Source of the DNA: Thermoplasmata archaeon M9B1D | GTDB taxonomy: Archaea; Thermoplasmatota; E2; DHVEG-1 | DNA: 10,124 nucleotides | Reading direction: 5' to 3' | Assembly (NCBI GenBank): GCA_002900535.1 | Contig: MUGC01000029.1 | Location: forward strand, 1 to 10,124 | Notes under the pieces: generated by a model | What the model saw: the letters and a program-made list of their open reading frames with translations, nothing else | Told to the model about the DNA's origin: nothing | Databases searched by the model: none | Part shown: positions 7,570-10,124 of the stretch, piece by piece | Layout of the letters: every line of letters starts with the position of its first letter | How positions within the stretch are numbered: the first letter of the stretch is position 1 | Translations under genes and position numbers: made by a program

Positions 7570-7581
7570 GGTCTTGAGACC
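7570..7581. repeat. Inverted repeat GGTCT-TG-AGACC in a divergent promoter region
   Basis: A perfect 5-bp inverted repeat with a 2-base spacer stands out as GC-rich in a very AT-rich gap between the divergent second C25 gene and the propeller gene. It ends 6 bases upstream of the TATA-like run at 7587-7600, where an archaeal operator or activator site would lie. The rest of the 246-base gap holds no gene I can support. Confidence 0.35.
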
Positions 7582-7586
7582 CATTG

Positions 7587-7600
7587 TTTTTATATTATTA
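7587..7600 (+). promoter_or_regulatory. TATA-like element of the propeller gene
   Basis: TTTTTATATTATTA lies about 50 bases before the ATG at 7643. The predicted transcription start near 7619 gives a leader of about 24 bases with no clear Shine-Dalgarno site. Confidence 0.4.
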
Positions 7601-7642
7601 TTGCTCATAGGGTTTTTTAAGCTAAATTCTATATGATATATC

Positions 7643-9196
7643 ATGTGGGGGTTTGATTTTGCAATTCATAAGAAAATAATTCTTTTATTATCTTTTTTAT
7701 TATTTTTCTCTCAGTTTGTATCCGGTGGTTTACTTATTAAAAGCAATACGGTTTGTACTGAGAGTTTTAATGATCAATGGATAATTAGACCTATTGAGTT
7801 AACAGGTGATGGTAGTCTTTATATTGATACTGCAGTAGGAGTTGAAGATGAGTTTTTTGTTTCTTATTATGATCGTGATTTAAATTGTTTAAAAGTTGCA
7901 TTTGTTCAAGATGATAATATAGTTATTGACATTGTTGATTCTGATGATGCTGTTGGTCTGTATTCATCTATAAAGGTTGATTCTAATAATAATTTACATG
8001 TTAGTTATTATGATTCGTTTAATGATGATTTAAGATATGCGTTTTGGGATGGGTATAAATGGAGTGTTGAAATAGTTGATTCATCTGGTGATGTGGGTTT
8101 ATACACTTGTATAGATGTTGATTCTTTGAATCGTCCTCATATTAGTTATTATGATGCAAGTAACGGTGATTTGAAATATTGTTATTGGAATGGAGATAGT
8201 TGGTTTTTTGAAATTATTGCATATGAACAAGATGTTGGTTTGGCTACGTCTTTAGTGTTGGATTCAAATGATGTTGCTCGTGTTAGTTTTACTGATGATG
8301 CTGATAGTTTTTTATATTATGCTGAAAAAGTTGGTTTAAAATGGGAGATTGCTTTAGTTGATGATGATTGCAAGGTTTTTGGTTCTACATCTATTGATGT
8401 GGACAGTGATAATTTTGCACATATTTCTTATTTTGATGTTGGAACTTCAGTAGAGGATTGGAATTTAAAACATGCATATTATGATGGTAATTTTTGGTTT
8501 GATGAAATAGTTGATCCTGATTTACAATATTTTTGGAATGACTGGGGTGTATCAATTGTTGTTGATGATTTTGATAGAATTCATATTGGTTATTATTGCT
8601 GGTATAAATGGGATTTAAAATATGCATATAAAACCAATGATAGATGGAGTATTGAAACTGTTGAAAGTGATGGTGATTCTGGTGCTTACGCATCAATTAT
8701 TCTTAATTCTAAGAATTACCCATTAATTGTTTATATGTCACGAAGTAGCCTTGAGCTTAAATATGCAGTAAAAATTCAGTATAGTCCTGATCCCCCAGAG
8801 GTGCCAATGGGTCCAAACAAAGGAAGACCAGGTAAAATTTATGTATTCGAAGCAACTGGTTTTGATTTTGATGGTGATAAAGTAAAATATGGATGGGATT
8901 GGGGTGATGGAAGCAGTGTTGAGTTTACAGATTTTTACAAAACTGGTGAAACTATTCAAGCTGAACATTCATGGGATGAAAAAGATGTATATAATGTAAA
9001 AGTGAAAGTAGTTGATACAAATGGATATGAAAGCGATTGGTCAGAGCCTTTGAAGCTTCCTATATCTAAAACTAGAAACTATGGAATGTTTACAGTTTTA
9101 GAACAAATAATTCATGCAAAAAAACTACCTATAGCAAGAACTATGGTTGCAGAGATTGTAATTAAAATATTATCATCAATTGGGCCGAACTCATAA
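7643..9196 (+). CDS. Exported seven-repeat propeller-like protein with PKD-like domain
   Basis: The protein has 517 residues. Residues 10-28 are a signal segment (KKIILLLSFLLFFSQFVSG). Residues 59-378 are about seven repeats of roughly 47 residues, consensus like SIxVDSxNxxHISYYD-DLKYAxxxGxxWxxEIVDxxGDVG, best seen at 106-152 and 153-199. Seven four-stranded units of this length suggest a beta-propeller used for binding; no catalytic motif is visible. A PKD-like domain follows at 381-473 (YGWDWGDGS, EHSWDEKDVY, SDWSEPLKL), homologous to those of both C25 peptidases. The tail begins ISKTRNYGMFTVLEQII (474-490) as in the family, but residues 491-517 are read from DNA antisense to the end of the kinase-like gene. 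It is probably a secreted or surface adhesin or substrate-binding partner of the peptidases. The start is the only early in-frame ATG. I cannot name the repeat family with certainty. Confidence 0.88.
   Translation: MWGFDFAIHKKIILLLSFLLFFSQFVSGGLLIKSNTVCTESFNDQWIIRPIELTGDGSLYIDTAVGVEDEFFVSYYDRDLNCLKVAFVQDDNIVIDIVDSDDAVGLYSSIKVDSNNNLHVSYYDSFNDDLRYAFWDGYKWSVEIVDSSGDVGLYTCIDVDSLNRPHISYYDASNGDLKYCYWNGDSWFFEIIAYEQDVGLATSLVLDSNDVARVSFTDDADSFLYYAEKVGLKWEIALVDDDCKVFGSTSIDVDSDNFAHISYFDVGTSVEDWNLKHAYYDGNFWFDEIVDPDLQYFWNDWGVSIVVDDFDRIHIGYYCWYKWDLKYAYKTNDRWSIETVESDGDSGAYASIILNSKNYPLIVYMSRSSLELKYAVKIQYSPDPPEVPMGPNKGRPGKIYVFEATGFDFDGDKVKYGWDWGDGSSVEFTDFYKTGETIQAEHSWDEKDVYNVKVKVVDTNGYESDWSEPLKLPISKTRNYGMFTVLEQIIHAKKLPIARTMVAEIVIKILSSIGPNS
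7817..8776 (+). repeat. Seven tandem ~47-residue (141-base) coding repeats
   Basis: Successive units begin near protein residues 59, 106, 153, 200, 248, 303 and 349. Units 2 and 3 are the most alike (LYSSIKVDSNNNLHVSYYD and LYTCIDVDSLNRPHISYYD). Unit 5 is longer by about 7 residues and the last unit is short, ending LELKYAVKIQ. Repeated VDS, ISYYD and DLKYA motifs mark strand positions. The DNA is T-rich at third codon positions throughout. Confidence 0.75.
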
Positions 9197-9798
9197 CGTT
9201 CAAAAACTGATGCGACAATTGCTGCCAGAACACCCCAAATCGCGAGACCCTGTATACTTGAGAAACTTGCTAAAAAATACCCGAGTGGTATACATACACC
9301 TGCCATGTAGATGTTTCCAATTGGGTGTTTATGTCTCTTTTTGAAAGCAAAATTTCTAACAATACCTGTGATACCATCACCAAACGCGATAAAAGCAGGA
9401 GGAATCACCGCGATCCAAGGATCATTAAAAATAGTCCATAAAATGAAAATTGCTATAGCCCACATGAAGCAGAAACTTACATCGTTAAAATCTTGTTTTG
9501 TCTGAAACCAATAAAGAATTCTACCAGACAAGTGAAACAAATACATAAGAATTGATAAAAGAACACCAGCAAATATTGGGTACCAGGGGCTATCAAATGC
9601 AAATGGTACAGCTAGGACAACTACGCCACCTGCGAAGATGTGAATGATTTTACGGTTGTAATAAATAGCTACGTTTCTTTTAATTCTTTTTCTTATTAAA
9701 TAATCATAAATGTATTTAGTGAGTAAAATAACTCCAAACGCATAGAATGCAAGTATTACAACCCAGAAAAACTCGTTTTCTAGTAGGACCTCAAGCAT
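9112..9798 (-). CDS. Polyprenol/dolichol kinase-like (CDP-alcohol kinase superfamily) membrane protein
   Basis: The protein has 228 residues and about seven to eight hydrophobic segments (near 11-28, 53-70, 73-90, 108-122, 128-145, 163-178, 183-198, 209-227). The landmarks fit the CTP-dependent dolichol/phytol kinase and CdsA-related group: RKIIHIFAGG (49-58), AFGDGITGIVRN (138-149) followed by basic KKRHKHPIGN (153-162), and a late FGPIDDN (204-210). The GD pair and the K-x-G-N loop take the place of the GDxxAxxxG...K-S-EG motif of known kinases, so substrate and nucleotide are uncertain. Its role may be to phosphorylate the lipid carrier used for surface N-glycosylation, which would suit neighbours rich in exported, sequon-bearing proteins. 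Its 3' end overlaps the propeller gene by 85 bases tail to tail. GGGGGC lies 2-3 bases, and AGAGGA about 17 bases, before the ATG, so the ribosome site is unclear. Confidence 0.8.
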   Translation of the reverse strand: MLEVLLENEFFWVVILAFYAFGVILLTKYIYDYLIRKRIKRNVAIYYNRKIIHIFAGGVVVLAVPFAFDSPWYPIFAGVLLSILMYLFHLSGRILYWFQTKQDFNDVSFCFMWAIAIFILWTIFNDPWIAVIPPAFIAFGDGITGIVRNFAFKKRHKHPIGNIYMAGVCIPLGYFLASFSSIQGLAIWGVLAAIVASVFERYEFGPIDDNILITISATIVLAIGSFFA

Positions 9799-9837
9799 TG
9801 CCCCCGTTATTAGTTCCTCTTATTTAAAACTAGCAGG

Positions 9838-9845
9838 TATATAAA
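9838..9845 (-). promoter_or_regulatory. TATA box of the kinase-like gene
   Basis: The minus strand reads TTTATATA, a textbook archaeal TATA box, about 43 bases before the start codon. Transcription would begin near 9817, giving a leader of about 19 bases. It is about 20 bases from the oppositely oriented box of the cold-shock gene, so the two promoters are back to back. Confidence 0.6.
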
Positions 9846-9860
9846 TTAGATATAGAAAAT

Positions 9861-9926
9861 TATATAAAACATAGTTAAATGCAGAAAGATAAATATAAAA
9901 AATAAAAACTCCAAATTTTAAGGAGG
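9861..9926 (+). promoter_or_regulatory. Promoter and strong Shine-Dalgarno site of the cold-shock gene
   Basis: TATATAAA at 9861-9868 is a TATA box; a start near 9890 would give a leader of about 45 bases. AGGAGG at 9921-9926, 9 bases before the ATG, is the best ribosome site in the window. This fits a highly expressed gene and shows that Shine-Dalgarno initiation operates in this organism. Confidence 0.65.
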
Positions 9927-9935
9927 AAAAATAGT

Positions 9936-10124
9936 ATGAATGGAAAAGTAAAATGGTATAATGCAAGAAAAGGATACGGGTTTATAGAAAGCGATGACGG
10001 GAAAGATATTTTCGTACATAGATCATCCGTACCTCAAGGAACCTTCCTCAACGAGGGAGATAGTGTAGAATTTGAAACAGAAGAAACCGATAAGGGAGTA
10101 AAAGCAGTAAATATTAAAAAATTA
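9936..10124 (+). CDS. Cold-shock (CSD) protein, partial at right edge
   Basis: The frame is open from the ATG to the window edge: 63 residues, nearly the full 65-70 of a single cold-shock domain. MNGKVKWYNARKGYGFIES carries RNP1 (KGYGFI, 12-17), and DIFVHRSSV carries RNP2 (FVHRS, 26-30). EGDSVEFETEETDKGVKAVNI forms the last two strands. The protein binds single-stranded RNA or DNA and acts as an RNA chaperone in the cytoplasm. Codons are richer in C and G (TTCCTCAACGAG) than in the T-rich peptidase and propeller genes, as often seen for well-expressed genes. It is divergent from the kinase-like gene and unlikely to be part of the secreted set. The stop codon is not in the window. Confidence 0.93.
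   Translation, partial: MNGKVKWYNARKGYGFIESDDGKDIFVHRSSVPQGTFLNEGDSVEFETEETDKGVKAVNIKKL

Noticed and set aside
7400..7590. A minus-strand open stretch upstream of the second C25 gene, containing SRPRKLKGFYSRNN, which faintly recalls the shared tail motif.
   Set aside because: It has no start codon, the preceding bases show no PKD-like strand (no WSDPL), and the match is only a few basic residues in low-complexity AT-rich DNA.
7570..7595. Palindrome followed by a T-run, read as a plus-strand intrinsic terminator.
   Set aside because: No plus-strand gene ends upstream; both flanking genes start here, so an operator role is more likely than a terminator.
8391..8968. Minus-strand frames inside the propeller gene, histidine/asparagine-rich and low in complexity.
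   Set aside because: They are antisense shadows of the repeated VDS/ISYYD codons, with no initiation signals.
1376..9196. Possibility that the peptidase block is a mobile element or prophage.
   Set aside because: No transposase, integrase, terminal repeats or tRNA attachment site is visible. Duplication and inversion are enough to explain the layout.

Overview
The window looks like a stretch of AT-rich archaeal chromosome. The genes are spaced singly, most behind a TATA-like element, and oligo-T runs sit directly at several stop codons. One gene is apparently leaderless while others have Shine-Dalgarno-like sites. The proteins are typical of heterotrophic archaea: a membrane-anchored winged-helix regulator, exported C10 and C25 cysteine peptidases, a polyprenol (dolichol) kinase-like protein and a cold-shock protein. 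My best guess is a sediment-type Thermoplasmatota (MBG-D-like) archaeon, a group known for secreted gingipain-type peptidases. That placement is inference from gene content; there is no rRNA or other marker here.

Layout, left to right. (1) Positions 1-297, minus: the N-terminal part of a small exported, sequon-rich protein that runs off the left edge. (2) 414-1163, minus: an exported-sensor / one-TM / winged-HTH regulator. (3) 1165-1356, minus: a gene-free stretch that appears to hold the worn C-terminal end of a PKD-like domain protein. (4) 1376-3001, plus: a streptopain-like C10 peptidase. (5) 3097-5409, plus, and 5534-7396, minus: two paralogous gingipain-type C25 peptidases facing each other, the second lacking the usual propeptide. 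(6) 7643-9196, plus: an exported protein of seven ~47-residue propeller-like repeats plus a PKD-like domain. (7) 9112-9798, minus: a multi-pass dolichol-kinase-like protein whose 3' end overlaps the previous gene by 85 bp. (8) 9936 to the right edge, plus: a cold-shock protein. No tRNA, rRNA, CRISPR array or insertion sequence was seen.

How the genes fit together. Genes 4-6 encode an extracellular protein-degrading and adhesion set. The two C25 peptidases and the propeller protein share a homologous PKD-like domain of about 93 residues. All four secreted proteins end in a related short tail: a small motif of the form [MIT]-[SP]-[KR]-[NST], then a hydrophobic or amphipathic stretch, best conserved as FLDEHPIF in the C10 enzyme and ILESYPIF in the second C25 enzyme. 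I think this tail is a sorting or surface-attachment signal. It is the most interesting thing in the window, because it sits on proteins with unrelated catalytic or binding parts. Second in interest are the relic at 1165-1356, the propeptide-less C25 copy and the antisense-coded tail of the propeller protein, which together suggest recent local duplication, inversion and decay in this family.
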